The notes under the pieces: model-generated
Databases searched by the model: none
The model's input: the letters and a program-made list of their open reading frames with translations, nothing else
Told to the model about the DNA's origin: nothing
Program-made: the position numbers and the translations under genes
Assembly: GCA_013215465.1 (NCBI GenBank)
Contig: JABSOW010000013.1
Coordinates: forward strand, 1-64,000
Source: Colwellia sp.
GTDB lineage: Bacteria; Pseudomonadota; Gammaproteobacteria; Enterobacterales; Alteromonadaceae
Reading direction: 5' to 3'
DNA length: 64,000 bases
In this document: piece after piece, positions 35,770-44,232 of the stretch
How positions within the stretch are numbered: the first letter of the stretch is position 1
How the letters are laid out: the number at the start of each line of letters is the position of its first letter

Positions 35770-37215
35770 ATGCAAGAAAATGAAAATATTATCAAAAGTA
35801 AAATTACGAGCATTGGTGCTTTTAGTGTTATGTTTTTTCTTGTTGTAGCGATAACTACACAAGTTTTTATTTTTGAAAATAGTGGTGCTATTCATATAAC
35901 TTTAATTCTTGTGCTTGCCTATGCCGCTTGTGTTGCATTGTTTTTCGGCTATAGCTGGAAGGAAGTGCAAAACGGAATACTACATGGCTGCCAAGTTGCC
36001 ATGCTGCCCATGCTTATTCTTATGATGGTTGGGGTTTTGATTTCTAGTTGGATTGCTGCAGGTACCATTCCTGCCTTTATTTATTATGGCATGTTACTTC
36101 TTTCGCCCAAATATTTTTTGTTTTCCGCCTGTTTAATTTGTTGTCTTGGCTCTTTATCCACGGGCAGCTCTTGGACAACGTCGGCTACCTTTGGTGTTGC
36201 TTTTATGGGCATTGGCTTTGGGCTAGGAGTTTCACCCGCTATCACAGCTGGTGCAGTCATATCAGGCTCAATTTTTGGTGACAAAATGTCACCGCTGTCA
36301 GACTCAACTAATTTGGCCGCAGGTATTGTTGGTGCCGACTTGTTCAGACATATAAGAAGCATGGTTTATTCAACAGGCCCCGCTATTTTACTGACCTTAG
36401 CAACTTTTTTTATTCTAGGTTTAAGCCTTTCTACTGATGTTGTTGTTGATAAGAGTGACGTTGATACGCTACTAGTGGGCTTGAGTGATAATTATTCACT
36501 TTCTGTTATTACCTTTATACCACCCATATTGGTAATAATTATGGCGATAAAAAGATATGAAGGGTTACTTGTTATGGTTGTCGCCAGCTTTGCGGGTGCC
36601 GTAATTGCCTTATTTTTACAGCAAATATCAATTAATGAAATGTTCAATGCCATGAATTATGGCTATAAATCCCAAACAGGTATTTTAGCGATAGATAGCT
36701 TGCTTTCACGAGGAGGTCTGCAAAATATGATGTGGACAGTTTCTTTAGGTTTTATTGCTTTAAGTTTGGGTGGTTTAATGGAAAAAACCCAAATGTTAGA
36801 GGTGTTATTAAGCAGAATAAAAAGCTTGGTAAAATCTATCTTCGGTTTAGTCACCACTCACGTAATTTTTTCTATTATGGTTAACTTTTTTGGTGCAAGT
36901 CAGTTTCTTGCCATTATCATTCCTGGTCGCATGCTATTACCTATATATAAAGAAAAACGCCTATTACCTGAAGTCTGCTCAAGAGTCTGTGAAGACTCGG
37001 CAACGGTAACATCTCCTCTGGTTCCTTGGGGGTTGGGAGGTGCTTATTTTTCAACCGTTTTAGGTGTTAGCACTTTTGAGTATTTTCCCTATACTTTTTT
37101 AGCTTTTTTTGCGCCATTGATGACCATTTTATTAGCCTACCACAATAAATATATGTTCACTGAAGACGATCACTATGTCGCCGTTACGAATGCTGCGGTG
37201 AAATCACGCATATAA
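35770..37215 (+). CDS. NhaC-family Na+/H+ antiporter-like transporter
   Basis: A 481-residue protein with about 12 membrane helices. LGSLSTGSSWTTSATFGVAFMG near residue 126, ISGSIFGDKMSPLSDSTNLA near 169 and EVCSRVCEDSATVTSPLVPW near 405 are diagnostic of the NhaC family. Members include sodium/proton and malate-lactate/sodium antiporters. As first gene of a catabolic operon it more likely carries the substrate or a product in exchange with sodium than maintains pH, but this is an inference. Upstream is the LysR operator region. Confidence 0.9.
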   Translation: MQENENIIKSKITSIGAFSVMFFLVVAITTQVFIFENSGAIHITLILVLAYAACVALFFGYSWKEVQNGILHGCQVAMLPMLILMMVGVLISSWIAAGTIPAFIYYGMLLLSPKYFLFSACLICCLGSLSTGSSWTTSATFGVAFMGIGFGLGVSPAITAGAVISGSIFGDKMSPLSDSTNLAAGIVGADLFRHIRSMVYSTGPAILLTLATFFILGLSLSTDVVVDKSDVDTLLVGLSDNYSLSVITFIPPILVIIMAIKRYEGLLVMVVASFAGAVIALFLQQISINEMFNAMNYGYKSQTGILAIDSLLSRGGLQNMMWTVSLGFIALSLGGLMEKTQMLEVLLSRIKSLVKSIFGLVTTHVIFSIMVNFFGASQFLAIIIPGRMLLPIYKEKRLLPEVCSRVCEDSATVTSPLVPWGLGGAYFSTVLGVSTFEYFPYTFLAFFAPLMTILLAYHNKYMFTEDDHYVAVTNAAVKSRI

Positions 37216-37262
37216 AACAAATCAAAAATGACACTTACATTTGTATTTTACTTGGAAAATTA

Positions 37263-37949
37263 ATGATGAATAAACAAATTGCCATAGAAGACGTTATTGC
37301 AACCATTCCTGATGGAGCAAGCATCATGGTGGGGGGATTTGGCAATCCGGGGACACCATTTGCTCTGATAAATGAACTGCGAAGACAAGGGCAGCGTAAT
37401 CTCGTCATTATAAAAAATGATGCCAATGAAGACTCAATCGGTATTAGTAAGCTAATAGAGAATGGTCAAGTAGATAAACTGATCACTTCTCATATCGGTT
37501 TAAATAAAGTGGTTGTTGAGCTGATGAACCGACAATTACTTAATGTTGAATTTTATCCCCAAGGAATATTAGCTGAAAAAATAAGAAATGCTGGCGCTGG
37601 TTGTTTTGGCTTTTTAACAGACGTAGGTATAGATACCGAAATAACCGATAAAAGTCAGTTAATAAAATTTCAGGATAAAGAACTAAAAATAGAGTCTGCT
37701 TTATATGCTGATTTTGCCTTAATTCATGCTCAAAACTCTGATAATTATGGGAATTTAGTTTATGGGAGCGCAGCAATGAATTTTAATCCATTAATGGCGA
37801 TGGCTGCCAATCAAGTGATTGTAGAAACACCTAATTTAGTTTCCTCTGATAGCTTATCCCCTGAACATATTCATACTCCGAGTGCTTTTGTAAACTCAAT
37901 TGTAAAAGTTGAATTTTTAACGCATGAATACCAACTAGCTGGAGCTTGA
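37263..37949 (+). CDS. 3-oxoacid CoA-transferase-type, subunit A
   Basis: A 228-residue family I CoA-transferase alpha subunit. DGASIMVGGFGNPGTPFALI near residue 20 is the CoA-binding glycine signature of ScoA/AtoD proteins, and FALIHAQNSDNYGNLVYGSA near 150 matches the family. It pairs with the B subunit one base downstream. The complex would move CoA from succinyl- or acetyl-CoA onto a 3-oxoacid made in this pathway. The exact acid is unknown; the downstream thiolase argues for a beta-keto acid. Confidence 0.92.
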   Translation: MMNKQIAIEDVIATIPDGASIMVGGFGNPGTPFALINELRRQGQRNLVIIKNDANEDSIGISKLIENGQVDKLITSHIGLNKVVVELMNRQLLNVEFYPQGILAEKIRNAGAGCFGFLTDVGIDTEITDKSQLIKFQDKELKIESALYADFALIHAQNSDNYGNLVYGSAAMNFNPLMAMAANQVIVETPNLVSSDSLSPEHIHTPSAFVNSIVKVEFLTHEYQLAGA

Positions 37950-37950
37950 C

Positions 37951-38595
37951 ATGAATGTAAATAAAATAATCAATAGAGCAATACAAGAGCTTAAATATGG
38001 ACAAATTGTTAACCTTGGTATTGGTTTACCAACAAAAATTCTTGACCATATATCCCCTGATCTGGATATTTTCTTTCAATCTGAAAATGGGTTGTTAGGC
38101 GCAAAAAAAATATCTGAAGATAGTCCTATTAACCCCGAATTGATCGATGCCGGTGGCACTTATATTGATATTCGTAGTGGCGCTAGCTTTTTTGATAGTT
38201 CAGTCTCTTTTGCCATGATTAGACGCGGTAAAGTTGATATTACCTTTATGGGCGCTTTTGAAGTTGATCAAGAAGGAAGCTTAGCCAATTGGAAAATACC
38301 TGGATATTTCTCCCCTGGCATTGGTGGGGCAATGGAATTAGCTCAAAAAACACCTAAAGTTATTATTTTGTGCTCTCACAATGATAAAAAGGGTAATTCA
38401 AAAATTCTTAAAAAGTGCAAGTTACCACTAACAGCAAAAAAATGTATTACTCGAATTATTACCGATAAGGCGGTGCTCGATGTTACCAATGAGGGCTTGG
38501 TGCTGAAAGAAATTGCTGAAGACTTAACCGTAGAAGAATTAATTGCCCAAACCGATGCGCAATTAATAATTCCGCAAAACATTGGTACATTCTGA
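37951..38595 (+). CDS. 3-oxoacid CoA-transferase-type, subunit B
   Basis: A 214-residue beta subunit. NLGIGLPTKILDHI is followed by FQSENGLLGAKK, where E45 is the catalytic glutamate that forms the CoA thioester in the SENG motif. GGAMELAQKTPKVIILCSH is the usual later motif. It begins one base after subunit A stops, and its TGA overlaps the M20 gene's ATG by one base, so the unit is tightly coupled. Confidence 0.93.
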   Translation: MNVNKIINRAIQELKYGQIVNLGIGLPTKILDHISPDLDIFFQSENGLLGAKKISEDSPINPELIDAGGTYIDIRSGASFFDSSVSFAMIRRGKVDITFMGAFEVDQEGSLANWKIPGYFSPGIGGAMELAQKTPKVIILCSHNDKKGNSKILKKCKLPLTAKKCITRIITDKAVLDVTNEGLVLKEIAEDLTVEELIAQTDAQLIIPQNIGTF

Positions 38596-39869
38596 TGACT
38601 AATACCATAGAACAGAAAATATTAGCCAGTTGTGATGAAATTTTTCCTGAGGTGATCGAATTCACCAAAGAAATGGTTAAGCAATATAGCGTGTTAAATA
38701 AAGAGCAAGGGGTACTTGATGTTGTTGAACGAAATTTACGACATTTAAACCTACCGGTAATTAAAGTGCCCATTGATGTCAAGAAAATAGGTAAACATCC
38801 TTTGTTTGCTCCTGTTGAATGGGATTATGATAAAAAATATAACCTCGTTAGTGCATTGAACCCCGAAGCAGAAGGCAAAACGCTAGTGCTTAATGGTCAT
38901 CTTGATGTTGTTAGCGCAACTCATTTTGATATGTGGACACAGGCACCTAACATTCCATGGGAGAAAGATGGTTGGTTGTATGGCCGCGGTGCTGGAGATA
39001 TGCAATCAGGTGTTGCGGCAATGATTTATGCAGTACATGCAATTCACCATGCCGGTTACCGTATCAATTCGCCATTAACAATACAGGCGGTTATTGAAGA
39101 AGAATGTACCGGTAATGGTGCATTGGCTTGCCTTGAACAAGGCTATGATGGCGATTTTGTCTTAATACCAGAGCCATTTGGTCCACAAATTTACAGTGGT
39201 CAACTAGGCGTACTATGGTTCAAAGTTATTATTCGAGGACGTCCTGCCCATGTTTTAGATACCACTGCCGGGGCAAATGCCATTGAAATGTTGCAGATGT
39301 TGATCCCTTATTTGAAAGCACTTGAAGATGAGCTCAATGAAAACTATCGCCATGCACCTTATGATCAGCACGAGCACCCTTTTAATTTAAATATAGGAAA
39401 ATTTAAAGGGGGAAATTGGGCGTCCAGTGTACCTGCACATGCAGAAATGGAAGGTCGAATAGGTTTTCCTCCGGGAATGACAAGTAATCACATAATGCAG
39501 CTTGTAAATGACAAAATAGAACTAGCGGTTAGTGAGTGTATTGAGTTTAATCAATATAAACCCATTTTACGTTTTCATGGTTTCCGCTCAGAAGGTCATC
39601 TAGTTGATTTACAAAATCCAGGAATTACCTTGTTATCTGAGTGTCACCGAAATTTAACTCAACGTGAGCCAGAGCATTATTTATCAACGTGTACCACCGA
39701 TTTAAGAGCATTTCATTTTTACAATAAAACAGCAGGTACTTGCTACGGACCTATTGCGAAAAATATTCATGGTATAGATGAATGTGTTGATATTGAATCA
39801 ATTCGCCATACCTTAAAGGCTTATGCTTTATTTATTAGTCGTTGGTGCGACATAGGAAAATCACAATGA
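38595..39869 (+). CDS. M20-family metallo-deacylase (ArgE/DapE-like)
   Basis: A 424-residue zinc hydrolase. Metal and catalytic residues are H102 and D104 (VLNGHLDVV), D135 (GRGAGDMQSG), the EEE run at 168-170 with CTGNGALA, and a late histidine in AKNIHGIDECVD. The dimerisation domain lies between. It resembles ArgE/DapE-type deacylases that free amino acids from N-formyl, N-acetyl or N-succinyl derivatives. Its place between a CoA transferase and a thiolase suggests it removes an acyl group from the operon's substrate before transamination. TGATG and ATGA overlaps join it to both neighbours. Confidence 0.88.
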   Translation: MTNTIEQKILASCDEIFPEVIEFTKEMVKQYSVLNKEQGVLDVVERNLRHLNLPVIKVPIDVKKIGKHPLFAPVEWDYDKKYNLVSALNPEAEGKTLVLNGHLDVVSATHFDMWTQAPNIPWEKDGWLYGRGAGDMQSGVAAMIYAVHAIHHAGYRINSPLTIQAVIEEECTGNGALACLEQGYDGDFVLIPEPFGPQIYSGQLGVLWFKVIIRGRPAHVLDTTAGANAIEMLQMLIPYLKALEDELNENYRHAPYDQHEHPFNLNIGKFKGGNWASSVPAHAEMEGRIGFPPGMTSNHIMQLVNDKIELAVSECIEFNQYKPILRFHGFRSEGHLVDLQNPGITLLSECHRNLTQREPEHYLSTCTTDLRAFHFYNKTAGTCYGPIAKNIHGIDECVDIESIRHTLKAYALFISRWCDIGKSQ

Positions 39870-41044
39870 AAGATGTGTATATAGTTAGTTATTCACGCTC
39901 GGCATTTACCCGTGCTCACCCTTATAAACCTGACGTTGATCTTTTTGCTGATATTAGCGGTGATCTATTATTAACTCAGCTTATTGATCATCAGCTGGCA
40001 CAAAGTAGTTTTGCTGGCAATGATGTCGATGACCTCTCAATAGGGTGTGCGTTACAAGTTAAAGAGCAGTGGAGTTTTGGTGGCCGTTATCCAATATTAC
40101 TGTCTCAACTTGGCGATCAATGTGCTAGTCGAAGCATTGAGCAACAATGTGGCTCTGGTTTGGCAGCATTGAGATACAGTGCCTTAAATATTGCTTCAGG
40201 CGCTGCTGATATTGCAATGGCTGCGGGATATGAGCATATGACTCGTGTACCAATGGGGCCTTCACTTTTTGAACAAGGTGTTTTAGAAGTCCCTGATGTT
40301 GCTAGCCATAACTCTTCATATGATATGAACGTTGTGATGAATATGGGCTTAACCGCAGAAAATTTAGCGGAGAATAAATTCATTACTAGAGAGCAAATGG
40401 ATAAGTTTTCAGAGGCTTCTCATCAAAAAGCAGCGCTTGCACAAGATGAAGGTTTTTTTCAAGGTGAAATCATTCCTTTGACGAATATGGAACAATTAGA
40501 AGTTAGTAAAGATGCCTGTATACGAAAGGGAACCAGCGCTGAAAAATTAGCGCAGTTAAAACCAGCATTTAAAGAAGATGGCCTGATCACTGCGGGTAAT
40601 AGTTCGCCTTTATCAACCGGAGCCGCATTAATTGTTTTAATGTCTAAAGCGGCTTTAGTCAAAACAGGCATGAAACCATTAGCTCGTATTGTCAGTATTG
40701 CTGACCGGGGAACAAAACCAGAATTGATGGGGCAAGGGGTTATTCCTGCGGTTGAAAAAGCGCTAACCATTGCAGGATTAACAGCAAGTGATATTAATTT
40801 TTGGGAAATTAACGAAGCCTTTAGTGTCGTGCCTCTTTATGCACAACAACATTTTGATATAAGTGATGAGCAACTAAATGTTAAAGGCGGCGCATTAGCA
40901 CTTGGGCATCCTTTAGGTGCAACCGGTATTCGCTTAGCTGGAACTTTGGCTCGCATTTTGGAGTCAAAAAAATCTCGTTATGGTTGTGCTGCTGCCTGTA
41001 TTGGTGGTGGGCAAGGTATAGCAATTATTATTGAGCGAATGTAA
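39866..41044 (+). CDS. Acetyl-CoA acetyltransferase-type thiolase
   Basis: A 392-residue thiolase. The nucleophile C95 lies in SIEQQCGSGLAAL, GGALALGHPLGATGIRL carries the catalytic histidine, and CAAACIGGGQGIA carries the C-terminal cysteine. The ATG at 39866 was preferred because it follows TAGGAAA and makes a 4-bp ATGA overlap with the deacylase stop; a longer frame from 39842 would extend into that gene. It would split a 3-oxoacyl-CoA made by the CoA transferase into acetyl-CoA and a shorter acyl-CoA. Confidence 0.93.
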   Translation: MKDVYIVSYSRSAFTRAHPYKPDVDLFADISGDLLLTQLIDHQLAQSSFAGNDVDDLSIGCALQVKEQWSFGGRYPILLSQLGDQCASRSIEQQCGSGLAALRYSALNIASGAADIAMAAGYEHMTRVPMGPSLFEQGVLEVPDVASHNSSYDMNVVMNMGLTAENLAENKFITREQMDKFSEASHQKAALAQDEGFFQGEIIPLTNMEQLEVSKDACIRKGTSAEKLAQLKPAFKEDGLITAGNSSPLSTGAALIVLMSKAALVKTGMKPLARIVSIADRGTKPELMGQGVIPAVEKALTIAGLTASDINFWEINEAFSVVPLYAQQHFDISDEQLNVKGGALALGHPLGATGIRLAGTLARILESKKSRYGCAAACIGGGQGIAIIIERM

Positions 41045-41082
41045 CAATAATTTAGAAATTAATAAATAATGAGTAGTATGTA

Positions 41083-42471
41083 ATGGAAAATAAACAAACA
41101 ATAAATCATCGTCCAAGTGTTGGTGGCGCACAAGATTTATTTTATTCGCATTCTGATGAGTTTCCCCGTCCTACAATCATCAAGGGAGAGGGCGCATTTT
41201 TATGGGATGAGCAAGGACAGTCTTATTTAGATGCTTCTTCTGGACCGGTAACTTGTAATATAGGTCATGGTAATAAAAGAGTGCTCAGTGCCATGGCAGA
41301 GCAAGCGGGAAAATTATGTTTTTCATTTGCATCAACTGCTAGAAATAAACCTAATTTATTGTTATCTAAACAACTCACTGAGTTAGCCGGTGATGGCTTT
41401 GAAAGGGCACTTTTTGTTTCTGGTGGTTCATTAGCGGTCGATATGGCGATTAAATTTTGCCGACAATATCGTTATGCTAAAGGTGAGACTAAAAGGCATC
41501 AATTGATCAGCTGCCAACCTTCTTATCATGGCATGACATTAGGCTGTTTAGCGGTAAGTGGCGACCCTACATTTAACGATGTGTTTTCTGGGATGATCAA
41601 TATATCGTCTAAGATTCAATCAATGATGAATTATCGGTTTGCCGGGGATGTAAGTGAGCATGATTATGCTTTGCAATGCGCACAGGCGCTCGAAAGTAAA
41701 ATAATAGCGCTTGGTGATGAGAGTGTCTTAGCTTTTATTGTCGAGCCTGTTGGTGGCTCAAGTTCTGGTGCGATTAGCCCACCTGAACTTTACTTTAAAG
41801 AAGTTCGCCGAATTTGTAATAAATATGGGGTATTTTTAATTTATGATGAAGTGATGTCAGGCCTAGGTCGAACCGGAACTTTTTTAACTCATCATCAATG
41901 GTCAGATGCTCAACCAGATATTGTTGTTGTAGCTAAGGGGCTAGGCGCCGGATATATACCACTAGGAGCAATGTTAACAAGTGCTTCTTTAGTTGATGAA
42001 TTAGCTGAATTAACTGGTTTTAATTATGCTCATACATACAATGCAAATCCGTTGGCTTGTGCTGTTGGTAGTGCGGTATTAACTGAAATTATCGACAATA
42101 ACTTATTAGAAAACACCATCAATATCGGACGTTTTTTACAAGACCAATTAAAGCTACTTCAAAGTAAGTCACTGACTATTGGTGATGTTCGTGGCAAAGG
42201 TTTGCTTTTGGCCATTGAGTTTGTCGCTTGTAAGTCAACTAAAACTCAAATCCCTTTACATTACCAAGCGACAGAAAAATTTAAACAATTTGCGGCCAAA
42301 CAAGGATTATTAATTTATGGTCGTAGAAGTAATAATGGCCTTTATGGTGAGTATGTCATGATAGCTCCTCCTTTGAATATTAGCCGAAAAGAAGCGGAGT
42401 TATTGATAAAAAGGTTGTCTTTGACCGTTATTGATTTTGAAAGCTGGCTAAAAAAAGAAGGTGTTTTATAG
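41083..42471 (+). CDS. Class III (omega/beta-type) PLP aminotransferase
   Basis: A 462-residue class III aminotransferase. FVSGGSLAVDMAIKFCRQY, SYHGMTLGCLAVSG, LIYDEVMSGLGRTG and VVVAKGLGAGYIPLGAML (K285, Schiff-base lysine) are all present. Class III enzymes act on terminal or beta amino groups, which fits a pathway that turns a beta-amino acid into a 3-oxoacid. It lies 38 bp after the thiolase and ends the operon. No obvious terminator follows; an IS remnant lies downstream. Confidence 0.9.
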   Translation: MENKQTINHRPSVGGAQDLFYSHSDEFPRPTIIKGEGAFLWDEQGQSYLDASSGPVTCNIGHGNKRVLSAMAEQAGKLCFSFASTARNKPNLLLSKQLTELAGDGFERALFVSGGSLAVDMAIKFCRQYRYAKGETKRHQLISCQPSYHGMTLGCLAVSGDPTFNDVFSGMINISSKIQSMMNYRFAGDVSEHDYALQCAQALESKIIALGDESVLAFIVEPVGGSSSGAISPPELYFKEVRRICNKYGVFLIYDEVMSGLGRTGTFLTHHQWSDAQPDIVVVAKGLGAGYIPLGAMLTSASLVDELAELTGFNYAHTYNANPLACAVGSAVLTEIIDNNLLENTINIGRFLQDQLKLLQSKSLTIGDVRGKGLLLAIEFVACKSTKTQIPLHYQATEKFKQFAAKQGLLIYGRRSNNGLYGEYVMIAPPLNISRKEAELLIKRLSLTVIDFESWLKKEGVL

Positions 42472-42603
42472 CGGCATAATGTTATTAGGTATATCAACTG
42501 TATTAGTTCCGATTTAACCTAACACATCGACTTGAAAAGTTGAGAGTTACCCGCTTTGATAAAGGTATCTGATCTTTAATCAAAAGACAAAAAGGTAACT
42601 CTT

Positions 42604-42705
42604 ATGTTGCATACTAACAACCTTATCATTAAACACAAAGCTAGTTTATTAAACTTAGCAGCAGAACTCAATAACGTTTCAATAGCTTGTAAAGTCATGG
42701 GATAA
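42604..42705 (+). mobile_element. Truncated IS481-type transposase remnant
   Basis: A 33-codon frame begins MLHTNNLIIKHKASLLNLAA and continues ELNNVSIACKVMG before a stop. This is the start of the IS481-type transposase (helix-turn-helix region), where SRDTFYRY would normally follow. Everything after is lost. It is the only recognisable content of the 263-bp gap between the aminotransferase and the ureohydrolase 3' ends. Confidence 0.75.
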
Positions 42706-42734
42706 AGCAAAATCGGTTGCTCTGTTCATTTTAG

Positions 42735-43727
42735 TTATCTGCGAATACAACCGGGAAAACTACACAGCATTTCAAAAATTAAATTAGCCGCTAATAAAGA
42801 GGTATTGCCAGAAGTATCATAAGGAGGCGAAACCTCCACTAAATCAGCGCCAATAAGGTTAGTACCATACATGCCACGGATTATTTCTAACGCTTGCGGT
42901 GACGTTAAGCCTGCGGGCTCTGGCGTGCCGGTACCTGGGGCAAAAGCAGGGTCAATACCATCAATATCAAAGGTTAAGTAGGTTGGAGTCTCTTCACCTA
43001 TTATTGCTCGTACCTCAGCCATTAATGGCGTTAATGATTTCAGCCAACATTCTTCGGCTTGCACTACGCGTACACCTTGATCTATTGCCCATTGAAAATC
43101 TTGTGAACTATAACCAGTAGCACGTTGACCAATTTGTATCATTTTCTTAGGATCAACTAAGCCTTCTTCTATCGCCCGTCTAAAAATAGTGCCGTGGCAT
43201 TCTTTTTCGCCAAACATTGAGTCATTAATATCGGCATGAGCATCAACATGTACTAGTGCTATGGTGCCGTGTTTTTTATAAAGCGCCCGTAAAATAGGTA
43301 GGCTAATAGTATGATCGCCACCCACGGTTACTGGCTTAATGTTAAGCGCCATGATGTTGTCGTAATAGGCTTCAATAATTTTAATTGAGTCAGCTAAATT
43401 GAAGGTATTAATGGCAACATCACCAATATCTGCTATTTGAAAACTGTCAAAAGGCGCTGCTTTGGTATACATACCATATGGGCGAACTAATACTGATTCA
43501 TTACGCACCGATCTTGGGCCAAAACGGGTACCACTACGGTTACTTGCACCAATATCTAAGGGTACACCAACAATGCCGATATCGAGACTACTGGTGTCAT
43601 GACTAGTTAAGTCACATACAGGTAAGCGAAACATAGTACCTGGGCCACCAAAGCGTGGCATTTCATTACCGCCCATTGGCTGATTAAAACGTTCTTGCTT
43701 GTTGTTAGATAGAGCAGATCTAGTCAT
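42735..43727 (-). CDS. Ureohydrolase of the agmatinase/guanidinobutyrase family
   Basis: A 330-residue manganese enzyme of the arginase superfamily: TVGGDHTISLPILRAL, LVHVDAHADIND and TFDIDGIDPAFAPGTGTPEP hold the metal ligands. Substrate could be agmatine, 4-guanidinobutyrate or 3-guanidinopropionate. The upstream partners, a class III aminotransferase and the corpse of an aldehyde dehydrogenase, favour guanidinobutyrate or agmatine breakdown toward GABA and succinate. Its ATG overlaps the stop of the dead dehydrogenase by 3 bp, so it was the third gene of the operon. Confidence 0.9.
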   Translation of the reverse strand: MTRSALSNNKQERFNQPMGGNEMPRFGGPGTMFRLPVCDLTSHDTSSLDIGIVGVPLDIGASNRSGTRFGPRSVRNESVLVRPYGMYTKAAPFDSFQIADIGDVAINTFNLADSIKIIEAYYDNIMALNIKPVTVGGDHTISLPILRALYKKHGTIALVHVDAHADINDSMFGEKECHGTIFRRAIEEGLVDPKKMIQIGQRATGYSSQDFQWAIDQGVRVVQAEECWLKSLTPLMAEVRAIIGEETPTYLTFDIDGIDPAFAPGTGTPEPAGLTSPQALEIIRGMYGTNLIGADLVEVSPPYDTSGNTSLLAANLIFEMLCSFPGCIRR

Positions 43728-44184
43728 TTTATCTTCCTTATTCTTACCTTATAGAGAGGCATTGTGGTAGAAATTATCGCTTTGGTTTCAAGGAATTCTT
43801 CAACAGCCATTGCGGTGAACTCTCTGCCATTACCGGATTGTTTATAACCGCCAAACGGGTATAAATAGTTAAATTCGTTGCTGTTGACCATGTATTGTCT
43901 GGTGCGTATTTTTTTTGCGATGTTAATGGCACTAATATCATCTTTAGCAAATACGGCAGATGACAAGCCGTATGGTGTATGGTTTGCAATCTCAAAGGCT
44001 TGTTCAATACTTTGATAAGGGGTCATGCACAGCACCGGATCAAAAGTTTTTGCTTGAACAATGCGAATTTTATTGTCTACATCAGCAAAAAAACAATGGG
44101 TTTTACATAAAAGCCTTTATCAAGCCCCTACGGTTTTTCTATACCGCCACACACAAGGGTAGCCCCTTGATCAAGGTGTAATTT
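43724..44184 (-). pseudogene. Aldehyde dehydrogenase, C-terminal remnant with stop and frameshift
   Basis: Reading on the minus strand, LHLDQGATLVCGGIEKP meets a TAG, then GLDKGFYVKPIVF runs into a seven-T tract where the frame shifts, then DVDNKIRIVQAKTFDPVLCM continues in another frame to FGGYKQSGNGREF and the end. These are the last third of an NAD-dependent aldehyde dehydrogenase. The catalytic glutamate and cysteine regions are missing altogether, so most of the gene is deleted. It lies between the aminotransferase and the ureohydrolase and still overlaps the latter's start. A 102-codon ATG frame from 44035 remains open but cannot be a working enzyme. Confidence 0.88.
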
Positions 44185-44232
44185 ATTTAAGTTAAAGTTC
44201 AATTAATGCACTTGTTACTATTATTTTTGACG

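Noticed and set aside
43724-44035. 103-residue aldehyde dehydrogenase-like protein as a real gene
   Set aside because: It lacks the catalytic and NAD-binding regions and upstream homologous sequence with a stop and frameshift shows it is a remnant.
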